Below, one piece after another: positions 27,387 through 35,266 of a DNA stretch of 64,000 nt; positions within the stretch are counted from its first letter, which is position 1; every line of letters begins with the position of its first letter. The notes beneath the pieces are model-generated. The model worked only from the letters and a program-made list of their open reading frames with translations, was not told where the DNA came from and made no database searches. Source of the DNA: CAVVGZ01 sp963747965 (GTDB lineage: Bacteria; Chloroflexota; Anaerolineae; Anaerolineales; Anaerolineaceae); contig CAVVGZ010000007.1 of the NCBI GenBank assembly GCA_963747965.1, forward strand, positions 620,001 through 684,000. Reading direction: 5' to 3'. A program made the position numbers and the translations under genes.

Positions 27387-27893
27387 ATGCCAAGAAAACA
27401 GGTAAGCAAGAAAACCACACTAAACAACACAATGACATCTAACGCACCGATTATTATCATAGGTTTGGGAGTTGTTCTCGTCCTGGCTGTTTTGATTTAT
27501 TTCGCGGTCTCTGGAACACCGGCTCCTTCCAATACACAAACAGCATCGGATGCTAGTATTCCATACCCAGAGATAAACCGGGTTTCCCTTCTCGATGCAA
27601 AAACCGCATATGATGCCCAATCGGCATTATTCCTGGATGTACGCAGTGAAGGTTCGTATGAAACCAGCCATATCCAGGGAGCAAAAAATATTCCGGCCGA
27701 TAAACTCGAAGAGTCCATAGACCAACTTGATCCTAACCAGTGGATCATTACCTATTGTACCTGACCAGCCGAAAATTCAAGTGCCGGTGCGGCATTCATT
27801 TTACAGCAAAAAGGTTTTACTAATGTGCAACCCGTCCTTGGTGGTTTTGAGGCCTGGCTAAATGCCGGATATCCTATTACAACTGGAAATTAG
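27387..27893 (+). CDS. Membrane-anchored rhodanese with in-frame TGA, candidate selenoprotein
   Basis: 168 codons from ATG 27387 (AAGGATC upstream) to TAG 27891-27893, interrupted only by TGA at 27762-27764 (codon 126). Before it: a basic N-terminus, one membrane helix (about 22-44, 'IIIIGLGVVLVLAVLIYFAV') and a rhodanese fold ('LFLDVRSEGSYETSHIQGA', 'WIITYCT'). After it the same frame continues perfectly: 'PAENSSAGAAFILQQKGF', 'VLGGFEAWLNAGYPI', the normal end of the domain. The TGA stands two residues after the active-site cysteine, where relatives have the second Cys of a CxC-P loop. A hairpin with bacterial SECIS geometry follows (27780-27796). So selenocysteine is the best reading, with a substitution error (TGC to TGA) as the rival. 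The catalytic domain should face outside. No selenocysteine machinery gene is in the window. Confidence 0.75.
27762..27796 (+). promoter_or_regulatory. UGA codon with SECIS-like hairpin
   Basis: TGA (27762-27764) is followed by AGTGCCG (27780-27786), loop GTG (27787-27789) and CGGCATT (27790-27796), a 7-bp stem with one G-T pair. The loop begins 22 bases after the TGA and starts with G. Bacterial SECIS elements are known to place their loop about 16-37 bases after the UGA, with a G in its first two positions. Confidence 0.6.
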
Positions 27894-28000
27894 TAAAATA
27901 ATAACCGATATCCAGAATAATGTTTTTCTCCATACAGGATGAATTAAGGCAAGGTCTATTCAAGGTTACCTTTGTAAAATAATTGGAAAACGAATTGTAA

Positions 28001-28040
28001 AAAAAGGACACAGATACAAAGGAGTTACTGTGTCCTTTTT
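28001..28040. terminator. Bidirectional terminator
   Basis: AAAAAGGACACAG (28001-28013) and CTGTGTCCTTTTT (28028-28040) form a perfect 13-bp stem with a 14-base loop, A-rich on one side and T-rich on the other. It ends both the rhodanese (+) and the DUF1858 gene (-). Confidence 0.88.
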
Positions 28041-28058
28041 ATATCTAAATAGAACCTG

Positions 28059-28580
28059 TTATTTAATATATGTTAAATGCTGGCCGGAATTTTGTGGATC
28101 TAATTTATGATAAACTGCTCGGGATTGTTTTCCCAGAGCTTCGATCATCGGCTGGGGTTCAAAGTTGGATAATAATAGCAGATACCTCCCTTGTGTCAAT
28201 TGTTGGAGCAGTTCAGTTACCCGATTCAACGGAACATCTCCTTTTGCCAGCATTTCTGTACCATTTACCACGAACTGCGGATCACCTTTAATCCATTCAG
28301 GAGCATTTCCGGTGACAGAAATTTCATTTACAGGGTCTGGATTATCCCTTTTGCTGAACTCTGCCTGGCCTGCTTCGCGTCTCAATAAATTTACAAATGT
28401 AAATTCATCCAGATTTCCAATTTGTGCCACTTTTTCTACGGTTGCCAACTGGCCAACTGTTCTCCGTAATATGGGGTTCTTAAGGTTCTTAAAAGCCGGA
28501 GCAGCTTGAATAATTTTATCCTCAAGTTGGGGGTATTCATTTAATAAATCCATCAATTTAGTCTTTCCCGAAATTTCCAT
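28059..28580 (-). CDS. DUF1858 + DUF2249 domain protein
   Basis: 173 residues. The first 65 or so match DUF1858 ('TKLMDLLNEYPQLEDKIIQ', 'PILRRTVGQLATVEKVAQIG'), which is also the N-terminal part of ScdA/RIC-type proteins. The last 70 match DUF2249 ('LNRVTELLQQLTQGRYLLLL', 'FEPQPMIEALGK'). Both often accompany hemerythrin-like proteins in genes induced by nitric oxide or oxygen; that is family knowledge, and a role here is inferred. It lies 29 bases after the DUF438 gene on the same strand, so the two form an operon. Confidence 0.82.
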   Translation of the reverse strand: MEISGKTKLMDLLNEYPQLEDKIIQAAPAFKNLKNPILRRTVGQLATVEKVAQIGNLDEFTFVNLLRREAGQAEFSKRDNPDPVNEISVTGNAPEWIKGDPQFVVNGTEMLAKGDVPLNRVTELLQQLTQGRYLLLLSNFEPQPMIEALGKQSRAVYHKLDPQNSGQHLTYIK

Positions 28581-28609
28581 GTTCAGAGAATCCTTATCCG
28601 TATGATTGT

Positions 28610-29866
28610 TTATAGTGTTTCAGGTGTTTCATCGTATGCCAGCAGACGCCTTTCCCCTGTTAACTGGCGCAGGTCGGTTAAATCCTGGGTTACTTCTATC
28701 GTCCCCAAATATTCACCGTTATCATTGCGAACTGCATAATACACGATGTAAATAAACTTCCCCAGCATCGTGATCCAAAATCGAGCCCGATCCTCTTTTC
28801 CAGCTTTAAAATCCTTTATGATTTGATTAACAATATGGACACTCTTCGGTGGGTGGCAATATTGAACCTTCCGTCCAAGGATTGCGCGAGACCGCTCAAA
28901 AATTCTTTCTTTTCCAGGACTGAAATACCGGACTGTATCATCCTTATCCACAAATGTTACATCAAATGGAAGTGTGGAAAAGGTTTGAATCAATTCATCC
29001 AGCTGGAAACTGCCGGTCGGCATTTGTATCCGACCATTTGTAATGGTGGGTTTGGTGATTTCATTTATAAAATCACCTTCGGGTGTCCATTCAAACTGCG
29101 GCGCATATAGGCAATATCCATACTCATCGCTTTGCAGGTATATGTCATACCAGTCTTTTTCATCCAGCAAATTTAGTGCGGTTGGGAATAGAATTTTTTC
29201 TTCTTTGTATATCATTTCATCAATTGCATCAACAATCGCTGATACTGCAAATTGATTAAAAGCTGATGCCTCTGCGGCTGAGAATCGTTCCACTTCCTGG
29301 AAACCCCCCAATGTCCCTTTTAATAACTTCCGGACCTCGTCATGTTTACCCCACATGACCATGGGCGGACCGGGCAAATCATGCTTTTCGAAGTATGGAA
29401 AGAGAAGGTTTTCCTTCCGTTTATAGTGTTTTTCCACATCCATAAGCTGATTCAGTAACGGATGGATCATTGCCATTTGGGTAGTGGCATCTACATCTCC
29501 AGGGAGCTTATTAACCTGCTGCATCAAAAAACGGATTTGGGTAGTCGTCCGAGTCATTTCTCGATTTTCCAAAATAAAGGTATGCACCGGGTGACCTGGA
29601 ATCGTTTCAGGGGTTTCCTGAAGATCAAGATGACGTTTCAATACCCTGGTATGTGTATCGCATAAATCCTGAACTGCTTCTGCTGGAAGTCCCTCCTTAA
29701 TTAACTGTACTTCCATCAGGAAGACGTCTTGATAATCAGCTTCATCCAATAAAGTTTCTAATTGCTTCTTTATATAGTCCTCACCGGCACCTTCATGCAG
29801 CTGCCGGATTAGGGTTTTCATGATATCTATACGATTCTGTCGGTTGTTGATCAATTCACTCATCAC
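28610..29866 (-). CDS. DUF438 protein with hemerythrin-like and PAS domains
   Basis: 418 residues. DUF438 at about 10-80 ('KTLIRQLHEGAGEDYIKKQ') is followed by a hemerythrin HHE four-helix bundle at about 90-230 with candidate ligands in 'HPVHTFILENRE', 'HYKRKENLLFPYFEKHDL' and 'EMIYKEEKILFPTAL'. A PAS domain lies at about 290-405 ('VTFVDKDDTVRYFSPGKERIF', then 'CHPPKS' and 'YIVYYAVRNDNGEYLGTIE'). The di-iron site suggests oxygen or nitric oxide binding, the PAS domain sensing. No signal peptide, so cytoplasmic. The PAS part resembles those that bind haem or small ligands, but I see no firm haem ligand. Confidence 0.88.
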   Translation of the reverse strand: MMSELINNRQNRIDIMKTLIRQLHEGAGEDYIKKQLETLLDEADYQDVFLMEVQLIKEGLPAEAVQDLCDTHTRVLKRHLDLQETPETIPGHPVHTFILENREMTRTTTQIRFLMQQVNKLPGDVDATTQMAMIHPLLNQLMDVEKHYKRKENLLFPYFEKHDLPGPPMVMWGKHDEVRKLLKGTLGGFQEVERFSAAEASAFNQFAVSAIVDAIDEMIYKEEKILFPTALNLLDEKDWYDIYLQSDEYGYCLYAPQFEWTPEGDFINEITKPTITNGRIQMPTGSFQLDELIQTFSTLPFDVTFVDKDDTVRYFSPGKERIFERSRAILGRKVQYCHPPKSVHIVNQIIKDFKAGKEDRARFWITMLGKFIYIVYYAVRNDNGEYLGTIEVTQDLTDLRQLTGERRLLAYDETPETL

Positions 29867-30077
29867 TTCATCCCTCGGTCATCTAATAATCTAGAAAAAT
29901 AATCCATTGATTCTGGAAGTTTTCTGTATCCTAATCATATTTGATATACCCATTTTCTTCTTTGTTATTAATCAAACAGTTGTTATCAATCCCCGATGCA
30001 AATTACCCAATTTTTTGTTCTGGCAAAATCGCATGCGACCTGATAAGATTTGAATAAAATCATTTGGAAATCAACCA

Positions 30078-31166
30078 TTGAAAATTGCTTACTTTGTCAC
30101 ACCGCATGGTTTCGGTCATGCATCCAGGGCTTGTGCGGTCATGAGTGCCATCCAACGGATTGAAAATCGCATCAATTTTGATATTTTCACTACCATTCCG
30201 GAATGGTTTTTTCAAGCCTCTTTAGAGCATGATAGTTTTACCTATAACCCGTTTACAGTTGATGTTGGACTTATCCAACAATCTCCCCTATTAATTAATT
30301 TACCTCAAACGATCACGCAGCTGAACCAGTTTATCCCCTTTACGCCTGCCAAATCGCGGGATTTGATCGACCGGTTGAAAGGTAACCAGACTAAATGGAT
30401 TTTTTCTGACATCTCTCCGCTAGGGATCTACCTGGCAGATCAGCTGCAGATTCCTTCCATATTAATCGAGAATTTCACCTGGGATTGGATATACCAGGAA
30501 TACAGCGAAATTGAGCGGGGCTTCGTTGAACCCATTCGCTATTATTCTCAAATATTCCGACTGCCGGATTATCATATCCAGACACAACCCTTGTGCAACC
30601 CTACTATTCAACCGGCATTAATCTCTGATCCGGTTTCACGGGAACCAAGGCAAAGCAGAAAGCAAATACGCAAAAGACTGGGGATCACGGAGGCAGATCG
30701 TATGGTTTTAGTAACAATGGGGGGAATCCGTACCGATTTTTCATTCTTAAATAACATATTGCCTGCCAGGCATATGTTTTTTGTGGTTCCCGGTATGGAA
30801 GCAAATAATGGTTTAGCTGATAATGTTATTACGCTTCCTCACCACTCTGATTTTTATCATCCGGATTTGATCAATGCGTGTGATATCGTGATTGGGAAAG
30901 TGGGATACAGTACTCTGGCTGAGGTATATCACGCCTCTAAACCTTTTGGATATATTCCGCGAAGCACTTTCCGGGAATCACCAATATTGGAGCAATTTAT
31001 CAGGGAGGAAATGAAAAGTATTAAAATACCTGAAAGTGATTTATACCGGGAAAATTGGGTTGATGTGATCACCCCGTTATTCGATGTTGACCAAAATACT
31101 GAAAGGAAGGATAATGGCGCTGTTCAGATAGCCAATTACTTCCTCAAGAAATTGCTCAAGGCATGA
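30078..31166 (+). CDS. GT-B fold glycosyltransferase, MurG/UGT-like
   Basis: 362 residues. The N-terminus 'KIAYFVTPHGFGHASRACAVM' is the glycine-rich acceptor loop of MurG-like enzymes, and the C-terminal half carries 'VLVTMGGIRTDF' and the sugar-nucleotide motif 'IGKVGYSTLAEVYHASKPFGYIPR'. Such enzymes transfer a sugar from a UDP-sugar to a lipid or small acceptor. The acceptor is unknown. The start is a TTG; no ATG is available before the glycine loop, so the N-terminus is set by homology. A radical SAM gene follows on the same strand 97 bases later. Confidence 0.8.
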   Translation: MKIAYFVTPHGFGHASRACAVMSAIQRIENRINFDIFTTIPEWFFQASLEHDSFTYNPFTVDVGLIQQSPLLINLPQTITQLNQFIPFTPAKSRDLIDRLKGNQTKWIFSDISPLGIYLADQLQIPSILIENFTWDWIYQEYSEIERGFVEPIRYYSQIFRLPDYHIQTQPLCNPTIQPALISDPVSREPRQSRKQIRKRLGITEADRMVLVTMGGIRTDFSFLNNILPARHMFFVVPGMEANNGLADNVITLPHHSDFYHPDLINACDIVIGKVGYSTLAEVYHASKPFGYIPRSTFRESPILEQFIREEMKSIKIPESDLYRENWVDVITPLFDVDQNTERKDNGAVQIANYFLKKLLKA

Positions 31167-31263
31167 AAAAATATTTTTGGAGTAATGAATTGCCATGTTG
31201 ATCCAAAGAATCACCGAGTATTCCAATTTTACAAGAAAATATTAAGAACCTCTGCGATAAAAA

Positions 31264-32484
31264 ATGACGGTTCTACTTGGAAAATGGGGAAACCAATCCA
31301 TAACATTAAGCATCAAGGCCAGCTGCATAACATTAAGCCTTTCCGGAAATAGGGAGGATTATGTTATATCCTTTGATTACGAAGGCCGTTTATGGACAGC
31401 AATGATCGAAAATGTATCCTATCGCAGAGGGTTGGATGGAAAGATCATAACCAAATGGATTGACCAGAATCAACTTCGATCCCGGCGATGGTTGACGAAA
31501 TCAGAAGCATCTCGTACCGAGGTGCAAGCCGCATCAAAGGCTTTAGGCTTCCTGCAGGAACTTGAGCAAAAGAAAATTAAATTATCCGGGAATCTACCGT
31601 CTGATGCTAAAAGGGTACTTGAAAAAGCCAGCCAATACCCAAATAATAGGTCGTCAGCAGATATTCAGCAGTACCATCAAATCTATAAACCCGTGGGAAT
31701 ACTCCCCCCTGATCAATATTTCTCTGTAGTCCTGCAAGCCACGGAAGGCTGTTCTTTTAATACATGCACCTTTTGTGATTTTTTCCATGACCGCCCCTTT
31801 CATATTAAAACGGCAGCAGAATTTAATGAGCATTGCCTTAATGTCCATCATTTCCTGGGAGAGGGATTATCCTTGCGCAGGACAGTATTCCTGGGGGACG
31901 CCAATGCCCTGGTAATTCCGATGGAAAAACTTGTTCCAATCATTGGAATTGTTCAAGAAAATTTTGATGTAGAAAATCTCGGTGGAATTTATTCCTTTCT
32001 GGATGGTTTTTCCGGCGAAAAAAAATCGGCCCAAGATTATGCCATCCTCGCCAGTCTTGGATTACGTAGAGTTTACATCGGAATGGAATCTGGAAATGCT
32101 GAACTACTTCGTTTTTTACACAAGCCGGGAGTGCCGGAGGATGTAGTTGATGCGGTCAAAGCACTTAAATCCGGTGGCATCTCTGTTGGGATTATTGTCT
32201 TATTAGGTGCTGGTGGAGAATATTTTAATCGTAAACATGTAGACGATACCATTAATGTCATCAATGAAATGCAGCTGGATATGGAGGATATCCTCTATTT
32301 TTCGGAATTGATTATCGGCGAAGATTTGCAATACACCCGTGATGCCTTCCAACACAGGTTAGGGATTCTGGATGATCACCATAAATCCATACAGGCTGAT
32401 GAAATAGAAAGAAACCTGGTCTTTAAGAATGCAGAAGAAACACCCCATATTAGCCGTTATGACATTCGCGAATTTGTATATTAG
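31264..32484 (+). CDS. Radical SAM protein of unknown function
   Basis: 406 residues. A non-catalytic N-terminal domain (about 1-140) precedes the radical SAM core with 'EGCSFNTCTFCDFFHDRPF', a C-x4-C-x2-C version of the cluster motif seen in Elp3-like and tRNA- or protein-modifying members. Later come 'FLGDANALVIPMEKL', 'GGIYSFLDGF', 'LRRVYIGMESGNAELL' and 'GISVGIIVLLGAGGE'. The family known as B12-free oxidoreductase-like radical SAM proteins has this layout. The substrate is unknown. The ATG at 31264 follows a weak purine stretch. Neighbouring glycosyltransferase may or may not be linked. Confidence 0.8.
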   Translation: MTVLLGKWGNQSITLSIKASCITLSLSGNREDYVISFDYEGRLWTAMIENVSYRRGLDGKIITKWIDQNQLRSRRWLTKSEASRTEVQAASKALGFLQELEQKKIKLSGNLPSDAKRVLEKASQYPNNRSSADIQQYHQIYKPVGILPPDQYFSVVLQATEGCSFNTCTFCDFFHDRPFHIKTAAEFNEHCLNVHHFLGEGLSLRRTVFLGDANALVIPMEKLVPIIGIVQENFDVENLGGIYSFLDGFSGEKKSAQDYAILASLGLRRVYIGMESGNAELLRFLHKPGVPEDVVDAVKALKSGGISVGIIVLLGAGGEYFNRKHVDDTINVINEMQLDMEDILYFSELIIGEDLQYTRDAFQHRLGILDDHHKSIQADEIERNLVFKNAEETPHISRYDIREFVY

Positions 32485-32519
32485 ATTCAAAAAATCCTAC
32501 TAAACAATCAAGGAGAAAA

Positions 32520-32572
32520 CAGGGTGATCAAGCTGATATTCTGCATACAAAGATCACTCTGCTATTGTTTTT
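32520..32572. terminator. Stem-loop between convergent genes
   Basis: CAGGGTGATC (32520-32529) pairs with GATCACTCTG (32552-32561) with one G-T pair. A T-rich stretch follows on the plus strand. It lies between the radical SAM gene (+) and phnE (-). Confidence 0.7.
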
Positions 32573-32586
32573 GATTATTTAATAAA

Positions 32587-34402
32587 TCAGACGACTTTCT
32601 CACGCATTTTTGAGCTAAGATAATCCATGGAAGCTACTACAAGCGCTATGGCTATCATCTGTACACTGGCAGCCCGGTAGTTTAATAAGTTGATATTCTG
32701 AATCAGTAAGAATCCAATTCCACCCCCGCCAGCGAATCCGATAATTGTAGACATACGCACATTGATATCCCAGCGGTACATGGTATAGGATATGTACGGC
32801 GGGATGATTTGAGGAATCACTCCGTAGACTATGGTTTGTATGCGGTTTGCCCCGGTAGCTTTTACTGCTTCAACTGGTCCTTCCAGTATCGACTCCACCT
32901 GCTCCGAAAACAATTTTGCCAGTCCGGCTATGGTGTGTACACCCAATGCAAGTACACCGGCGAATGGTCCAATTCCAACCCAGACAACAAATACGATGAC
33001 CATGATCAGTGATTCTATGGACCTCAAGGCATTAAAAATTGTCCGGAAAATAAAATAGATATTTATTCCAACAGGCAGCAAGGCTTTTGCTTTTATGGAT
33101 ATGCCAAGTACAAGTCCTATTATTGCGCCAAGGCCGACAGGTAATACAATGGTAATCCATTCATTATAGAACTGGTACAACCAATTAAGACCCGCCGTAA
33201 TTATGAAAAATAACAACGCCCATGCTATCGTAGAAAGAATGATGGATAAAATTTTTGCCAAACGATCTGGAGCTTTTGTTGTTATAAATTTGCTGATCCG
33301 GCTTCCGATACTGCTTAGTACCCATGCTCCGGATAGGGCAGTAATCAGAATCATTATCATGTTTAATATTTCGCCGCAGTTTGCTAAGAAGGACCCCAAA
33401 AATCCGAATGCTCCCAACCTGGTTGAAAGGTATGATCCCGTCATAATAGCTAGATTAGCCAATATAAATAGGCTGACAAAAAATGACATGACTGAAATGA
33501 ATGCCACAATAATTCTAAGAATGCGTGTTTCTGTTTTTGGTGTTTCGATTTCTTCTTGTGGAAATGCCCAGCGGAAGCCAACTACTGCAATTGCCAGCGT
33601 AACCAAAATTCCGATAAGATTCATTAATAAGCTGTCCGAAAGCAACTGGCTGATCTGTTGAGCCCAACTCCCAACCTGCGCCCCGAGCATAAAACCAACC
33701 GGTATCGTAATCAAGCTCAATGATATACTGACCAACGGGCTTTTCACATCTTCCATCAGGTTTCTGGAGGCAAGAAAACTGAGCGGTATAGCCACAATCG
33801 TACCAAATGTGGTTGCCAGTAAAGCCAGGAAAACCGTCTCGATTATTTTTTCCAGTGTATCGTAGGTAGTTCTTGTAAAATGTGGGTTTCCGATCCTGAT
33901 ACGGGTTACAGCTTTTATGGTTTGCTCTTCATCGTCCGGCCGGTTCGGTATGGTGGCAACTGTTTTAAAATGTCCTTGAGAATCTAGCTACGACATCGGC
34001 AATTCTTAGGTTCGCCCCACTGGGAGGATTAAAGAATATCGGACCTTCCGAATTTGGCTCGAAATTAAATCCCTCGATGGTCACTTCAGATTTTGGGTCC
34101 GCACATGTTGGGTTGATAATCATGTAGGCTTTAAACTTGTCTGGGGCAGCAGGTTGTGCACTTTCGTCTTGACAGGGCACAAAAAAAGGCACCGTGACGA
34201 AAAATTCCTGTTTTTCGTACTCAAAAATTTCTGGTTTTGCCAGGGCACGGATAATCCTGATGAGCTGGGTTTGCCTGCGCTCAGACTTGGTTTCCTCCAG
34301 GTTTACCTTTGTCACCTTGAATCCATAGGCATAGATGACCACCGCTAAAAATATTACAAGGCCTATAGCAAGATATCTGACAATCGGGGGAAATTTTTTC
34401 AC
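32587..34402 (-). CDS. phnE: PhnE-type ABC permease with extra domains, frame broken by one extra base
   Basis: Permease of a phosphonate-family importer. One T too many in the run at 33967-33970 splits it. With that removed the frame reads 'FSRTFKTVATIPN' through and gives about 605 residues, about twice the usual PhnE. An N-terminal anchor (about 8-27, 'YLAIGLVIFLAVVIYAYGF') is followed by about 140 residues outside the membrane with cysteines in 'VPCQDE' and 'PTCADPKSE'. Then come 'IPLSFLASRN', roughly 190 hydrophobic residues absent from ordinary PhnE, and the permease core 'GIGPFAGVLALGVHTIAGLAKLF' with the EAA loop near 'GPVEAVKATGANRIQTIVYG'. PhnC and the binding protein precede it in the operon. 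Confidence 0.82.
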
Positions 34403-34414
34403 TGACTGACTTCC

Positions 34415-35167
34415 TTAGCCAACACGTTCTGCATCTTTTCCGTAGATTTCTTTAAATCTCTTATCATCAATTTCCTGGGGGGCTCCGTCGAAAACCAGGC
34501 GCCCTTCATTCAATGCTATTGCCCGGTCAGCATAGCGATGAACAAGGTCAAGAAAGTGAAGACTGCAAAGTACTGTAACACCATCTTCCTTATTTATTGT
34601 TTCAAGATATTGCATGATGCTGTGAGCTAAAACAGGATCGAGGCTGGCAACCGGTTCATCCGCAAGGATCATTTCCGGATCCTGCATCATCGCCCTGGCG
34701 ATGCCTACCCTCTGCTGCTGACCACCGCTCAATTCATCGGCCCGGTTGGATGCCTTGTTAGCAATGGAGACCCTCTCTAGCTGTTTCATCCCTTTATCAA
34801 TATCCTCCTTCGGGAAGCGATTAATTAAGCTCCAAACCGGATTGACATAGCCCAATCTCCCGGCAAGGACATTGGTAAGAACCGAGGAGCGGTGAACAAG
34901 ATTGAAATGCTGGAAAACCATGCCAATTTTCCTGCGGAAATGCCTTAATTCATCTTCTCCTGCCTTGGTGATGTCCTCCCCATTCCAGATTATTTCACCT
35001 TCCGTTGGGTCTACAAGGCGATTGATACATCGCAGCAAGGTGGACTTTCCTGAACCACTTAAACCAATAACCGCCAGGAATTGGCCATCAGGTACCGTAA
35101 AGGATACTTTATCCAGAGCAAGGACTTTACCATCATAAATTTTGGTGAGGTTCTTAATTTCAAGCAT
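34415..35167 (-). CDS. phnC: PhnC-type ABC transporter ATP-binding protein
   Basis: 250-residue ATPase that drives the PhnE permease. It shows Walker A 'GLSGSGKSTLLRCIN', the Q-loop 'VFQHFNLV', the signature 'LSGGQQQRVGIARAM', Walker B 'MILADEPVASLDP' and the switch His in 'LCSLHFLDL'. The phrase 'RSSVLTNVLAGRLG' is characteristic of PhnC within the ABC family. It stands between the binding protein and the permease, 12 bases before phnE. The substrate class is phosphonate, phosphite or phosphate-like by family only. Confidence 0.93.
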   Translation of the reverse strand: MLEIKNLTKIYDGKVLALDKVSFTVPDGQFLAVIGLSGSGKSTLLRCINRLVDPTEGEIIWNGEDITKAGEDELRHFRRKIGMVFQHFNLVHRSSVLTNVLAGRLGYVNPVWSLINRFPKEDIDKGMKQLERVSIANKASNRADELSGGQQQRVGIARAMMQDPEMILADEPVASLDPVLAHSIMQYLETINKEDGVTVLCSLHFLDLVHRYADRAIALNEGRLVFDGAPQEIDDKRFKEIYGKDAERVG

Positions 35168-35217
35168 GGATATCCTGAATCTAATTGACGGTTCAAAATT
35201 ATCAATAGAATACAGAA

Positions 35218-35247
35218 AGTCCCGGGCAGGAACTCCCGACCGGGACT
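35218..35247 (-). terminator. Intercistronic hairpin after the binding protein gene
   Basis: AGTCCCGG (35218-35225) and CCGGGACT (35240-35247) form a GC-rich stem between the binding protein gene and phnC. Placed 20 bases after the first gene of an ABC operon, it is likely an attenuator or mRNA stabiliser that keeps the binding protein in excess over ATPase and permease. Confidence 0.55.
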
Positions 35248-35266
35248 ATTTCTGATCTATTTAAGA

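Noticed and set aside
27306..27764. Truncated 152-residue rhodanese ending at the TGA
   Set aside because: The protein would stop in the middle of the active-site loop, while the same frame continues with the rest of the rhodanese fold. Read-through as selenocysteine, or a one-base error, explains it better.
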